A stretch of DNA of 64,000 nt from Nannocystis pusilla. Lineage in GTDB: Bacteria; Myxococcota_A; Polyangia; Nannocystales; Nannocystaceae. A model generated the notes under the pieces. The model had not been told where the DNA came from and made no database searches. It saw only the letters and a list, made by a program, of their open reading frames with translations. A program made the translations under genes and the position numbers. The first letter of the stretch is position 1, and the number at the start of each line of letters is the position of its first letter. This document shows positions 27,781 to 35,367 of this stretch, one piece after another. The stretch covers positions 328,001 to 392,000 of the forward strand of contig NZ_JAIRAU010000027.1 of the NCBI RefSeq assembly GCF_020073745.1, read 5' to 3'.

Positions 27781-28557
27781 TTAGTCGCAGCCGCCGTCGA
27801 CGCACAGGGCCGCGCCGAGGTAGGCGGAGTCGCAGCAGAATTCGAGGTCGCCGAGGCACGCGTCGGGGCAGGGGCAGGTCAGGCACTCGCCGGCGTAGGC
27901 GTAGGGCCGACAGTCGCCGGCGAGGCACATCTCGTCGCCGGGGCAACCGTTGCCGCAGCCGTCGCAGTGCAGAGGGTCGCTGGCCAGCACGACGCAGGCG
28001 CCGTCGCAGGCGACCCGACCGTCGCCGCAGCCCTCGACGCACTTGCTGTTGTTGCAGAAGCCCTGGTCGCCGCAGTCGTTGTCGCACTCGCCGCAGTGGC
28101 GCGGGTCGCTGCGGGTGTCGACGCATGCCTCGCCGCAGCGGACCAGGCCGTCGCGGCAGCGGCACTCGCCGCCGTCGCAGCGCTCGCGCACGGGGTCGCA
28201 GGCGGGGAGGCAGCACGAGTCGGCTTCGATGCAGTCGCTGCCGCACAGCATCAGGCCGTCGGGGCAGGTCGGCTCGTCGCAGCTCGTCGGCCCGTCGGGG
28301 CAGGTGCCGGATCCGGCCTCGGACTCGCCGGCGGAGCCGTCGTGCTCGCTGTCGTGGTGGTCGTCGCTGCTGTGATCGTCGCCGTGGCTGTCGCCCGCGC
28401 TGCCGCCGATCGTGTAGGTGACCTGACAGGCCGCGCCGACGACGAGGAGGGCCGCGAGGGCGGCGAGGCGCGAGGTCGTCGCCGGGCCGGCCGGGGTTGC
28501 GTCGATCCGCGGCGAGGCGATCACGGATGCGGCCGCCGGAGACGACGAGCGCGACAT
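27781..28557 (-). CDS. Cysteine-rich lipoprotein with repeated Cys modules
   Basis: A 258-residue protein. A 43-residue N-terminal region with hydrophobic core LAALAALLVV ends at GAAC (Cys44, likely lipidated). A His/Asp/Ser-rich linker (GDDHSSDDHHDSEHDG) leads to about 30 cysteines arranged in modules of the type HCGECDNDCGDQGFCNNSKC and HCDGCGNGCPGDEMCLAGDC, a repeat common in myxobacterial surface proteins. ATG 28557 lies inside a CATG repeat unit; a GTG 11 codons later is an alternative start. It probably forms a rigid disulfide-linked surface structure. Downstream by 20 bases is the 26631-27761 gene. Confidence 0.72.
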   Translation of the reverse strand: MSRSSSPAAASVIASPRIDATPAGPATTSRLAALAALLVVGAACQVTYTIGGSAGDSHGDDHSSDDHHDSEHDGSAGESEAGSGTCPDGPTSCDEPTCPDGLMLCGSDCIEADSCCLPACDPVRERCDGGECRCRDGLVRCGEACVDTRSDPRHCGECDNDCGDQGFCNNSKCVEGCGDGRVACDGACVVLASDPLHCDGCGNGCPGDEMCLAGDCRPYAYAGECLTCPCPDACLGDLEFCCDSAYLGAALCVDGGCD

Positions 28558-28572
28558 GTCCTGCAGGACATG
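28555..28572. repeat. Two-unit CATG repeat at a start codon
   Basis: CATG centres at 28555 and 28569 enclose TGTCCTGCAGGACA, a perfect 14-bp palindrome. The minus-strand ATG of the Cys-rich lipoprotein gene is part of the first centre. Confidence 0.75.
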
Positions 28573-28601
28573 TCGTAACGCCGGCGCCCGGCCGCGGCGG
28601 A

Positions 28602-29690
28602 TCACGGGGCCTCCGCGGGGCGGTCGCCGGCGAGGGCAGCCTCGGCTTGCTTGCGGTGGACGCCGGACGGGTGATGCTCGAGGTAGTCGCGCCAGCAGGC
28701 GGCGCGGGCGTCGACCGGACGGCGACGGCACAGACCGGCGCGGGCGTCGTCGGCGAAGCGGCCGTCGGGGAAGCGCTCGAGGTACTCGCGCCACACGGCG
28801 CCCTGGCCCTCGCCGCCGCGGAGCTGGCGGGCCAGCGCGAACAGGTCGCCGTAGGCCAGCTCGGCCCGCAGGCTGGTGCCGGCGACGGCGAGGATCTCCC
28901 GGTACTTGCGCTCGGCGGCCGCGAGCTCGCCGCGCTGCCACAGCTGCTGGGCCTCGTCTTCCAGCGACGGGCCGGCCGGCGCCGGCGCCGCGGAGGCGGG
29001 CTTGCGCGGGCGCGGGCCGTCCTTGGCCGCCGGCTTGCGCGGGCGCGGGGCGGCGTCCGGGGCGGCCTCGACGGCTGGTGGTTGGGGCATGTCCGTGGGG
29101 ACAGGGTCGATCGTCACTGGCTGTTCGATCATGTCCTCGGGGACAGGTGCCACGCGCGGCTCGGCGATCGCGTCGACGTGGGCCTCGGTGGTGCCGCCGC
29201 TGCGCGCTTCGCCGGTTGGCCGGCCGGCGCCGTCGAGGGCGGCCGCGACGCCGCGATCGCCGTCCTGACGCGCGACGAGGTCGGGGCCGAACACCGCCAG
29301 GAGGACGGCCGCGGCGAGGGCGGCGGCGACCCCGAGCGCGACGCCGACGCGCCGGCGTCGCGGCTGCGGGGGGGGCGGGATGCTGGCCATGCGCCGCTCC
29401 GCGAGGCTGGCGTCGAGCTCGGCCCGCAGCGCGTGGGTGAAGGGCGCGAGCGCGGCGGCGTCGTTGCGCCGGTCGACCGGGGCGAGCGGGACCACCGGCG
29501 GCAGCGCCTCGGCGCGGGCGACCGCCTCGGCCGACACGGCGCCCTCGTCGAGCTCGCGGGCGCGAGCCAACATGACCGCAAAGTCAGGTATGAGCCGGGC
29601 CTGCGCGATCATGCGGTCGAGGTGGCGGGCGGCGTCGCGGGCGATCGGCGCGAGCTCGGGCGAGATGCCGTCGGGATTATGCGCCGGCAT
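28602..29690 (-). CDS. Membrane protein encoded with ECF sigma factor, probable anti-sigma factor
   Basis: A 362-residue protein whose start overlaps the sigma-factor stop by 14 bases. The first 150 residues (DAARHLDRMIAQARLIPDF, then charged helices) are cytoplasmic. A single membrane helix is at about 155-175 (VGVALGVAAALAAAVLLAVF). The outside part starts with a Pro-rich linker that includes a 14-residue duplication (PVPEDMIEQPVTI, then PVPTDMPQPPAVE) encoded by the 14-bp repeat. It ends in tetratricopeptide-like helices (LWQRGELAAAERKYREILAV, WRDYLEHHPSGVHRKQAEAA). Gene coupling and topology suggest it restrains the sigma factor and senses an envelope signal. No zinc-finger motif is seen, so this is inference. 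Confidence 0.75.
   Translation of the reverse strand: MPAHNPDGISPELAPIARDAARHLDRMIAQARLIPDFAVMLARARELDEGAVSAEAVARAEALPPVVPLAPVDRRNDAAALAPFTHALRAELDASLAERRMASIPPPPQPRRRRVGVALGVAAALAAAVLLAVFGPDLVARQDGDRGVAAALDGAGRPTGEARSGGTTEAHVDAIAEPRVAPVPEDMIEQPVTIDPVPTDMPQPPAVEAAPDAAPRPRKPAAKDGPRPRKPASAAPAPAGPSLEDEAQQLWQRGELAAAERKYREILAVAGTSLRAELAYGDLFALARQLRGGEGQGAVWREYLERFPDGRFADDARAGLCRRRPVDARAACWRDYLEHHPSGVHRKQAEAALAGDRPAEAP
29074..29147. repeat. 14-bp-periodic array inside the anti-sigma-like gene, 6 units
   Basis: Centres GCTG 29074, CATG 29088, CAGG 29102, ACTG 29116, CATG 29130, CAGG 29144. The centre type repeats every third unit (42 bp, 14 codons), so it follows codon phase. Two units, TGTCCGTGGGGACA and TGTCCTCGGGGACA, are perfect hairpins. 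The peptide shows a 14-residue repeat. Confidence 0.82.
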
Positions 29691-30333
29691 GGTCGCGCTC
29701 CTCGGCGTGAGAGTCGTCGGCGAGCCAGCCGAGGCGAACCAGCTCGCCGCGGATCCTGGCGCGAGCCCGGGTGGCACGTACCCGCAGGTTGCCGGGCGAG
29801 ACGCCCAGCTCGGCGGCCGCCGCCTGCACCGGCATCTCCTGCAGATCGCAGAGCACGAAGGCCTCGCGCAGCGGCGCCGGCAAGGTGTCGAGCACCGCGA
29901 GCAGGACCTCGGCCCGCTTCTGCCGCAGATGCGCGCCCTCCGGGTCGGCATCGGTGCCGGCGCTGCGCTCGGCGCTGACGACCTCGAGGCGATCCATGGC
30001 CTGGTCGCCACGATAGCGCGAGCGCCAGTGCTTGCGCACGATGTTGACGGCGATCCCGCGCAGCCAGCCGGCGAACGAGCCCCGACCCTCGAACTGCGCC
30101 AGGCCGACGAAGGCCCGCGCGAAGGTCTCCTGGACCAGATCCTCGGCGGCGTGAGTGTCGCCGGTGAGGTACGCGAGGTGGCGGAAGACCCGGTCGAAGT
30201 GCTCCTGATAAAGACGCGACCACGCCTCGAGGTCGCCGCCGCGGGCGCGGGCGACGAGCTCGGCCTCGCGCGCCTCGGGATCGGCGGCGCTCGGCGCGGG
30301 CGCAGGGCGGAGAAGTTGAAGGAGCGAACCCAC
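29677..30333 (-). CDS. ECF-type RNA polymerase sigma factor
   Basis: A 218-residue extracytoplasmic-function sigma factor. Region 2 contains LYQEHFDRVFRHLAYLTGD, AAEDLVQETFARAF and GSFAGWLRGIAVNIVRKHWR. Region 4 contains LREAFVLCDLQEMPVQAAAAELGVSPGN and VRATRARARIRGEL. GTG 30333 gives a natural N-terminus. The upstream region has a TGTAAC box like that of the divergent lipoprotein gene, suggesting autoregulation. Coupled to the probable anti-sigma gene by a 14-base overlap. Confidence 0.93.
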   Translation of the reverse strand: MGSLLQLLRPAPAPSAADPEAREAELVARARGGDLEAWSRLYQEHFDRVFRHLAYLTGDTHAAEDLVQETFARAFVGLAQFEGRGSFAGWLRGIAVNIVRKHWRSRYRGDQAMDRLEVVSAERSAGTDADPEGAHLRQKRAEVLLAVLDTLPAPLREAFVLCDLQEMPVQAAAAELGVSPGNLRVRATRARARIRGELVRLGWLADDSHAEERDHAGA

Positions 30334-30342
30334 TCGGACCCC

Positions 30343-30370
30343 AGGTACCCGATCGAGCCGAGGTGTTACA
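30343..30370 (-). promoter_or_regulatory. Candidate autoregulated ECF promoter of the sigma-factor gene
   Basis: Minus-strand TGTAACACCTCG with TGTAAC at 30370-30365. A 16-base spacer would put the -10 element at 30348-30343 and the transcription start within a few bases of GTG 30333, giving a leaderless message. The box matches one in front of the divergent gene at 30453. The -10 sequence is not distinctive. Confidence 0.5.
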
Positions 30371-30452
30371 GCGACCGCAGCGAAGTTTTATAGAGGTTCG
30401 GATGTGTGCAAAACCGCGCGGCGGCGGGCCCGCAAGAAATTGTGCGAGCCCC

Positions 30453-30480
30453 TGTAACAACCTCGCAAGCCCGGGGACTC
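30453..30480 (+). promoter_or_regulatory. Candidate ECF promoter of the minisatellite lipoprotein gene
   Basis: TGTAACAACCTCG with TGTAAC at 30453-30458 nearly repeats the minus-strand box at 30370. With the same spacing the -10 would be at 30475-30480 and transcription would start about 16 bases before ATG 30503, leaving room for the GGGCGGAG ribosome-binding site. This suggests the lipoprotein is a target of the neighbouring sigma factor. Confidence 0.5.
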
Positions 30481-30502
30481 GGGGGGCGGAGTTCAAAACA
30501 TC

Positions 30503-31258
30503 ATGCGCATCCTCGGTACCACGATCCTTTCCCTGTCCACCACCCTGTTCCTGTTCGGCTGTGACATCGAGCTGAACGGCAAGATCGACGGCGACGACCA
30601 GTCCGAGAACAACGAGGGCGAGGGCGACGGGGATGGCGATGGCCAGGACGGCGAGGGTGACGGCGATGGCGACGGCGACGGCCAGGACGGCGAGGGTGAC
30701 GGCGATGGCGACGGCGACGGCCAGGACGGCGATGGTGACGGCGACGGCGAGGGCGAGGGTGACGGCGACGGTGATGGTGACGCCGACACCCAGGGCGACG
30801 GCGAAGGCGACCCGCAAGGCGAGGGCGACACGCAGGGCGATGGTGGCGAGGGCGACACGCAGGGCGATGGTGGCGAGGGCGACACGCAAGGCGATGGTGG
30901 CGAGGGCGACACGCAAGGCGATGGTGGCGAGGGCGACACGCAAGGCGATGGTGGCGAGGGCGACACGCAAGGCGATGGTGGCGAGGGCGACACGCAAGGC
31001 GATGGTGGCGAGGGCGACACGCAGGGCGATGGAGGCGAGGGCGACACGCAGGGCGATGGAGGCGAGGGCGACACGCAGGGCGATGGAGGCGAGGGCGACA
31101 CGCAGGGCGATGGTGGCGAGGGCGACACGCAGGGCGATGGTGGTGAGGGCGACACGCAGGGCGATGGTGGTGAGGGCGACACGCAAGGCGATGGTGGCGA
31201 GGGCGACACCGGTGAGGGCGAGGGCGACACCGGTGAGGGCGAGGGCGACACGCTCTGA
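30503..31258 (+). CDS. Lipoprotein made almost entirely of acidic Gly/Asp/Glu repeats
   Basis: A 251-residue lipoprotein: signal peptide with lipobox LFGC (Cys20), a short DIELNGKIDGDDQSE segment, then low-complexity sequence to the end. Residues about 40-95 are Gly-Asp-rich (GDGDGDGQDGEG units). Residues about 107-232 are 14 copies of a 9-residue repeat, GEGDTQGDG. The mature protein is strongly acidic and presumably disordered or calcium-binding on the surface. Divergent from the ECF sigma gene and preceded by a matching promoter box, so it may be a main product of that stress response (inference). Repeat number is likely to vary between strains. Confidence 0.85.
   Translation: MRILGTTILSLSTTLFLFGCDIELNGKIDGDDQSENNEGEGDGDGDGQDGEGDGDGDGDGQDGEGDGDGDGDGQDGDGDGDGEGEGDGDGDGDADTQGDGEGDPQGEGDTQGDGGEGDTQGDGGEGDTQGDGGEGDTQGDGGEGDTQGDGGEGDTQGDGGEGDTQGDGGEGDTQGDGGEGDTQGDGGEGDTQGDGGEGDTQGDGGEGDTQGDGGEGDTQGDGGEGDTQGDGGEGDTGEGEGDTGEGEGDTL
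30821..31198 (+). repeat. 27-bp minisatellite, 14 copies, in frame
   Basis: Fourteen tandem 27-bp units start at 30821 and every 27 bases to 31172. Units differ only at a few wobble positions (CAG/CAA, GGT/GGA, GGC/GGT), arranged in blocks that show stepwise duplication. Upstream, 30618-30735, lies a second repeat of about 39 bp in two to three copies. Both keep the reading frame. Confidence 0.95.
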
Positions 31259-31270
31259 GCTCGGGATGAT

Positions 31271-31310
31271 GTGAAGTCGAGGCCGTCGTCTGCGAGGATG
31301 ACGGCCTTCA
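31271..31310 (+). terminator. Possible terminator hairpin after the minisatellite lipoprotein
   Basis: GGCCGTC (31281-31287) pairs with GACGGCC (31300-31306), extended by GTGAA/TTCAC on the outside with a bulge. It lies 13 bases past the stop. There is no T-tract, so it may instead be an RNA-stabilising hairpin. Confidence 0.4.
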
Positions 31311-31392
31311 CGCGTCGCCTCGCGACGACGCGCCGGGACCGAACGCGAGGGCGATCGGCTCGGCGCGAGCACCGTTCACGGGACTGCCAGGC

Positions 31393-31638
31393 TCAGCGAT
31401 CCTGGCCCTGGCGGTTGCCCTTGCGCATCGGCTGATCGGTCTCGATGTCGGTCCGATCGCCCATGTCGGTGCGATTGCGGTTCGGATTGTTCTCGCTCGG
31501 ATCTCGATCGGTGCGCGGCGTGCTCGCCGGCATGTCCTGCTGCTGACGGCCGCCCTGCTGCTGGCTGCGTTGACGCTCGTCCTGCTGCACCTGACCGGTG
31601 CCGCGATCCTGCCTGTCTCGTTGATTCGGGTTCGTCAT
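31393..31638 (-). CDS. Small hydrophilic low-complexity protein
   Basis: An 81-residue protein composed mainly of Gln, Arg, Asp, Asn and Gly (NQRDRQDRGTGQVQQDERQR start), with no hydrophobic segment, so cytoplasmic and disordered. An excellent AGGAGG ribosome-binding site 8 bases before the ATG (plus-strand CCTCCT 31647-31652) argues that it is a real gene. The composition recalls desiccation- or stress-protective hydrophilins, but no specific motif is present. A repeat pair (TCTG 31656, CAGG 31670; unit TGTCCCTCGGGACA) lies directly upstream in its leader. Confidence 0.72.
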   Translation of the reverse strand: MTNPNQRDRQDRGTGQVQQDERQRSQQQGGRQQQDMPASTPRTDRDPSENNPNRNRTDMGDRTDIETDQPMRKGNRQGQDR

Positions 31639-31655
31639 GGCTGTTGCCTCCTGAG

Positions 31656-31673
31656 TCTGTCCCTCGGGACAGG
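31656..31673. repeat. Two-unit repeat in the leader of the 31393 gene
   Basis: Centres TCTG 31656 and CAGG 31670 enclose TGTCCCTCGGGACA, a perfect hairpin unit, just upstream of the ribosome-binding site of the small hydrophilic protein gene. Confidence 0.6.
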
Positions 31674-31933
31674 ACGGTCATCCGCCCGGTCCGGGGTTCG
31701 GCGCCGGGAGCATGGTCGGCCGTGGACGTGCGGCAAGTCGCGGGCGTCGACCACGGTGAGGCGGCGGGCGCGGCGTCGCCAGCGTTCGGCGTTCGCGGGC
31801 GCGTCGCGGTCGGCGGCGCTGGCAGGGTTCGCTCGCGGCGTGGATGGGGCTGATCACGATCGCGGCCGCGGCGGTCGAGCCGCGCGTGCCGGTCGCGCGG
31901 CCCGCGTGGCGTGCTGGACCGCGACGTGCGGGC

Positions 31934-32791
31934 TCAGGCGACCAGCTCGGCGAAGATCCGCAGCATCGGCTCGGTGAACAGCGGCGAGGGCAGGATGGTG
32001 CCGCCCAGCGCCCACGCGCGCGCCGCCGGCGAGGGCCAGCGCCGCACGCGTAGCGGCCCCTCGACGGCCAGCAGCACGCCCTGCAAGGAGAAGAACGCGG
32101 CTGTCCGCAAGACCATGTCGAGGTCGAGCGCGGCGGCGATGATCCAGGTGTGCAGGACGACGCTGACGGCGAACGCGAGCGCGAGCCCGGCGCCCGCGCG
32201 GCCGCGGCGGGCCAGCGGGACGAAGCAGTGCTGGCGAAGCCAGCGGTTGACGACCAGGTTCCAGCGCTCGCCCCAGAAGTCGCGCAGGCTGCGGGCGAGG
32301 ATCGGGTGGCGGTGGACCGGCGGGACGCGGGCGCCGAGCAGGCGGCCGAGGCCGTGCAGCAGGCCGGCGGCGGTCTCGGCGAAGCAGTACACGAACACGC
32401 AGCCGGCCAGCCAGCGCAGCGGCAAGCCGCCGTGGTGCGGCGACAGGACGACACCTGTCCACAAGGACAGGAGCATGAAGACAGACGCGAGCGCGACCCG
32501 CGACCACGCGGCGACGTCGATGCCCGGCGGGACCCACTCGCACTGGCGGCTGTCGACGATCGCCAGCACGTGGACGACGCGCCGCAGCGGCCCGAACCCG
32601 CGCCGCTCACGGACGAGGTCGACGAGGCGCGCGAAGCCCCAGAACGCGGCCGCGGCCAGGAACGCGCGCGCCATCGGGCCCTCGGCGACGAACGGGGCGG
32701 CGAAGGCGGGCAGGGCGACGAGCAGCCCGAGCGCGCGCCGGGACGGCGAGCCGGCGGTCACCAGAGCGGCGAGCACGAGGATGGCGAGCAT
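31934..32791 (-). CDS. MBOAT / wax-synthase-like membrane acyltransferase
   Basis: A 285-residue integral membrane protein with six or more helices. The core signature is SLRDFWGERWNLVVNRWLRQ, followed by FVPLARRG and a helix with VVLHTW, whose His is the expected catalytic residue of membrane-bound O-acyltransferases. This matches the short wax-synthase/MBOAT group that esterifies alcohols with acyl-CoA. ATG 32791 starts a hydrophobic N-terminus (MLAILVLAALV); the frame open further upstream is charged and unlikely to be translated. Neutral lipid storage is the suggested role; no lipid genes adjoin. Repeat centres CCTG 32454 and CAGG 32468 (perfect unit TGTCCACAAGGACA) lie within it. Confidence 0.82.
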   Translation of the reverse strand: MLAILVLAALVTAGSPSRRALGLLVALPAFAAPFVAEGPMARAFLAAAAFWGFARLVDLVRERRGFGPLRRVVHVLAIVDSRQCEWVPPGIDVAAWSRVALASVFMLLSLWTGVVLSPHHGGLPLRWLAGCVFVYCFAETAAGLLHGLGRLLGARVPPVHRHPILARSLRDFWGERWNLVVNRWLRQHCFVPLARRGRAGAGLALAFAVSVVLHTWIIAAALDLDMVLRTAAFFSLQGVLLAVEGPLRVRRWPSPAARAWALGGTILPSPLFTEPMLRIFAELVA

Positions 32792-33037
32792 CGTCGCGCG
32801 CAGTGTACCCGCCCGGAGGCGAGCTCGACCAGCTGGCTCGTGGGACAGGTCACAATCGGAGCGCGCGGCCGCCCCCCCGGCGAGAGATGCGCGGCGTGCA
32901 CTCGCAGACGCACCGCGATGGGCGAGAGCCGCGAGCCGACGCGCTGCATCGCTCGCGGAGCGAGGTCCGTACCGGCGACACGGACTCGTGAGGTGGCGGA
33001 GCCGCGACCTCGACGCCTGCAATCCCGAAGACCAGGC

Positions 33038-33583
33038 TCACGGGCAGAAGTCGCCGGCCGGGTTCTCCGAGTTGGCACGCTCGAGGTGGATGTGCGGGCC
33101 GGACGAGCAGCCGGAGTTGCCGCTGTACGCGACGAGCTGGCCCTGATCGACGTGGCTGCCGTTCGGGATCGCGGGACCGAGGCCGTCGATGTGGAAGGTA
33201 GTACACGAACAGATCGCGGCTCGCGTCGTTCGGGTCGCCGCAGTCGGACTTGAGCTTGACGGAGTTGCAGGTGTCGAGGCGGGATGGATGGAGGCTGTTC
33301 GAGACCGCCGAGCTCGCTGCCGCAGGGCGGACGGATCGGTGGGCGGATCCGGCTTCGTCGCGGTCGTGCTGGGGTCGGGGGGCTCTGCGTGGTGCCGTCG
33401 CGGTGGGATCGCCGGGTTCGGTGGTGCCGAAAAAGGGGGGTCAGCTGCTCGCACGGCACATCGCTCGGATCTTGGCTGATGGCGGTCGTCGTCGCGTCAC
33501 GGGCGCGCACCACCGGCGGAGTCACCGCAACCGATCGCGAGCGTGACAGCGAGGACAGACATGAGCGCGCGCGAGCGATCCAT
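33038..33583 (-). pseudogene. Decayed M23-family metallopeptidase lipoprotein
   Basis: A lipoprotein signal peptide (MDRSRALMSVLAVTLAIGC) starts at 33583, but its frame ends after GDSAGGARP. The sequence can be followed in successive frames: RDATTTAISQDPSDVPCEQL, a Thr/Pro linker (GTTEPGDPTATAP, then EPPDPSTTATKPDPPTDP), CNSVKLKSDCGDPNDASRD, and finally FHIDGLGPAIPNGSHVDQGQ, VAYSGNSGCSSGPHIHLE to a stop at 33038. The last part is the C-terminal half of a LytM/M23 cell-wall peptidase with its HIH zinc motif. One frameshift is pinpointed near 33192, where a base inserted in a YYLHID codon series changes frame. At least three shifts are needed, and the first half of the catalytic domain is missing. 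It is therefore a gene remnant. Confidence 0.8.
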
Positions 33584-33664
33584 CGCCGCTCGCGACACTC
33601 GCGCACCGCGCCGCGCAGCAATGCAGGGCTGGGCGAGTCGCGGTGAATTCGCGAAGATTGGCCG

Positions 33665-35023
33665 ATGCGCTTGACACAATCGCTCGCTCGCTTCGTCGCC
33701 GTGTCGTTCGCAGCCAGCATGACAGGGGCCTGCGGCGACGACGGCAAGCAAGCGACGAGCGGGTTCGGACAGACGTCGACGAGCTCCGCGAGCGACGGCT
33801 CGACGACGACGCCGACCACGGACGAGCCGACGACGACGAGCGCGTCGACGACGTCGAGCTCGACGAGCACCACGACCACGCCGACGACCACCGAGCCGGT
33901 GACGCCGACCGAAGGCACCTCGACGACGAGCACCTCGAGCGGCGAGACGACGACGTCGACGGCGACGACGGACGAGACGACGGGCACGACGGGGACGGAG
34001 GAGTGCGGCGCGCCGGGCATCCTGCTGGTGTGCGACGGCGGCGACGACACCGACCCGTTCCACGCGATCGGGGTCGGCTGCGCCGGGGCCCCGGAGAACA
34101 CCATCCCGATCGCCGACCAGGTGTTCATGTCGCAGCCGATCGCGTGGCGAGCGGCGCGCGGGTTCGGCAGCGCCGAGGACCCGAACACGCCCGGCGAGCT
34201 GCTGTTCCGCCCGCGCGAGGGCGAGAAGTTCCTGGTCTTGAGCACAGGTCGCGTCGCCAACCTCCAACCCGACGGGGTGCTGCTCGAGGATCAGTCGCAG
34301 TACGACAACGACAACAACTTCAACCCCGACCTGCCGAACGAGCTGCCGGCGCCGATGAGCCCCCTGGTCGGATCGGACGGCGGTCAGGGCGGTACGCCGT
34401 TCGAGGGCTGCGACGGCCAGAACGACTGCTCGGACAGCATCGCGCCCAACTGGGCGCTCGGCCAGGGCGACCCCAACGACGTGCTGTTCGGCTCGTTCGC
34501 GGTCCAGGTCCCGCCGGGGGTCGACGGCTTCCTGTTCGACGCGGTGTTCTTCTCGTCGGAGTACCCCGAGTTCGTCGACGACCCGTTCAACGACATGTTC
34601 ATCGGCTGGTCGACGAGCGAGGCGTACACCGGCAACGTGACGTTCTTCGACGGCCAGCCGTTCACGGTGACGTCGCTGGCGGAGGCGATGGCGAACGCCG
34701 GCTACGTCGAGGACGCGCCCGAGCTGGCGGGCACCGGCTTCGAGGGCCACGGCACCACCGGCTGGGTCACGATCCAGGCCCAGGTGGTCCCCGGCGAGAC
34801 GTTCACGTTCGCGTTCGCCATCATGGACATGGGCGACAGCAGCAAGGCGACGGTGACGGTCGTCGATCACTGGCGCTGGGACTGCAAGGGCTGCGTGCCG
34901 CTCGAGGTCGATCCGCTGTGCGGCACCGAGGGCCACCCGAAGTGCTGCGGCCTGTGCGTCGACGTGCTCGACGATCCGCTGTGCGGCACCGAGGGCCACC
35001 CGGCCTGCTGCACCGCGGGCTGA
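33665..35023 (+). CDS. Choice-of-anchor L domain lipoprotein
   Basis: A 452-residue lipoprotein (lipobox TGAC, Cys23). A Thr/Ser linker of about 85 residues precedes a domain from about 115 to 405 with the signature FDAVFFSSEYPEFVDDPFND, FIGWSTSEAY and FAFAIMDMGDSS of the choice-of-anchor L family, a surface adhesion-type beta domain. The C-terminus carries two copies of DPLCGTEGHP.CC, encoded by exact 30-bp duplicates at 34910-34939 and 34973-35002. ATG 33665 lies 82 bases from the divergent remnant of an M23 gene. The likely role is surface attachment or matrix binding. Confidence 0.88.
   Translation: MRLTQSLARFVAVSFAASMTGACGDDGKQATSGFGQTSTSSASDGSTTTPTTDEPTTTSASTTSSSTSTTTTPTTTEPVTPTEGTSTTSTSSGETTTSTATTDETTGTTGTEECGAPGILLVCDGGDDTDPFHAIGVGCAGAPENTIPIADQVFMSQPIAWRAARGFGSAEDPNTPGELLFRPREGEKFLVLSTGRVANLQPDGVLLEDQSQYDNDNNFNPDLPNELPAPMSPLVGSDGGQGGTPFEGCDGQNDCSDSIAPNWALGQGDPNDVLFGSFAVQVPPGVDGFLFDAVFFSSEYPEFVDDPFNDMFIGWSTSEAYTGNVTFFDGQPFTVTSLAEAMANAGYVEDAPELAGTGFEGHGTTGWVTIQAQVVPGETFTFAFAIMDMGDSSKATVTVVDHWRWDCKGCVPLEVDPLCGTEGHPKCCGLCVDVLDDPLCGTEGHPACCTAG
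34910..35002 (+). repeat. Duplicated 30-bp Cys-module coding repeat
   Basis: Bases 34910-34939 and 34973-35002 are identical and encode DPLCGTEGHP, with a second similar CC following each. The 63-bp spacing keeps the frame, so it is a recent 21-codon duplication at the C-terminus of the anchor L protein. Confidence 0.85.
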
Positions 35024-35367
35024 GCACGCGGCGCCTGCCCGCGTGACGCCGCGCGCGGGCGCCAGCCGACGTCGGGTGTCGTCTCCGGGAGACTCGGCGA
35101 ACCACCGACGCTCGACGACGCGTCGACGCGGGATCGAGCCGGGACGATGTTCTCGAGGGTCGCAGAGGCGCGGCTCGACGCGGCGATCCACGACATGCCC
35201 TTCGGGACATGTCCCACGCGCGCCGCCGCCGGCCCGGGCGCCGGCGCTCCGCGAGCGCGGGCAGGCGCCGCGTCGATCCACCCGGCCTCGGTCCGCGCGG
35301 AGGTCTTCACGTCCGTCGCGCGCGGCGACAGTGGTTCTCCCGCAGGCGATCGGATACGGTGGCCCCC
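35024..35367. other. Intergenic region with two-unit CATG repeat
   Basis: About 340 bases between two plus-strand lipoprotein genes. CATG centres at 35194 and 35208 enclose TGCCCTTCGGGACA, which has a UUCG-type loop. The remaining sequence has no gene and should contain the promoter of the 35368 gene. Confidence 0.6.

Noticed and set aside
30821..31198. Regular 27-bp repeats as a CRISPR array
   Set aside because: Units are contiguous without unique spacers and keep one reading frame; it is a coding minisatellite.
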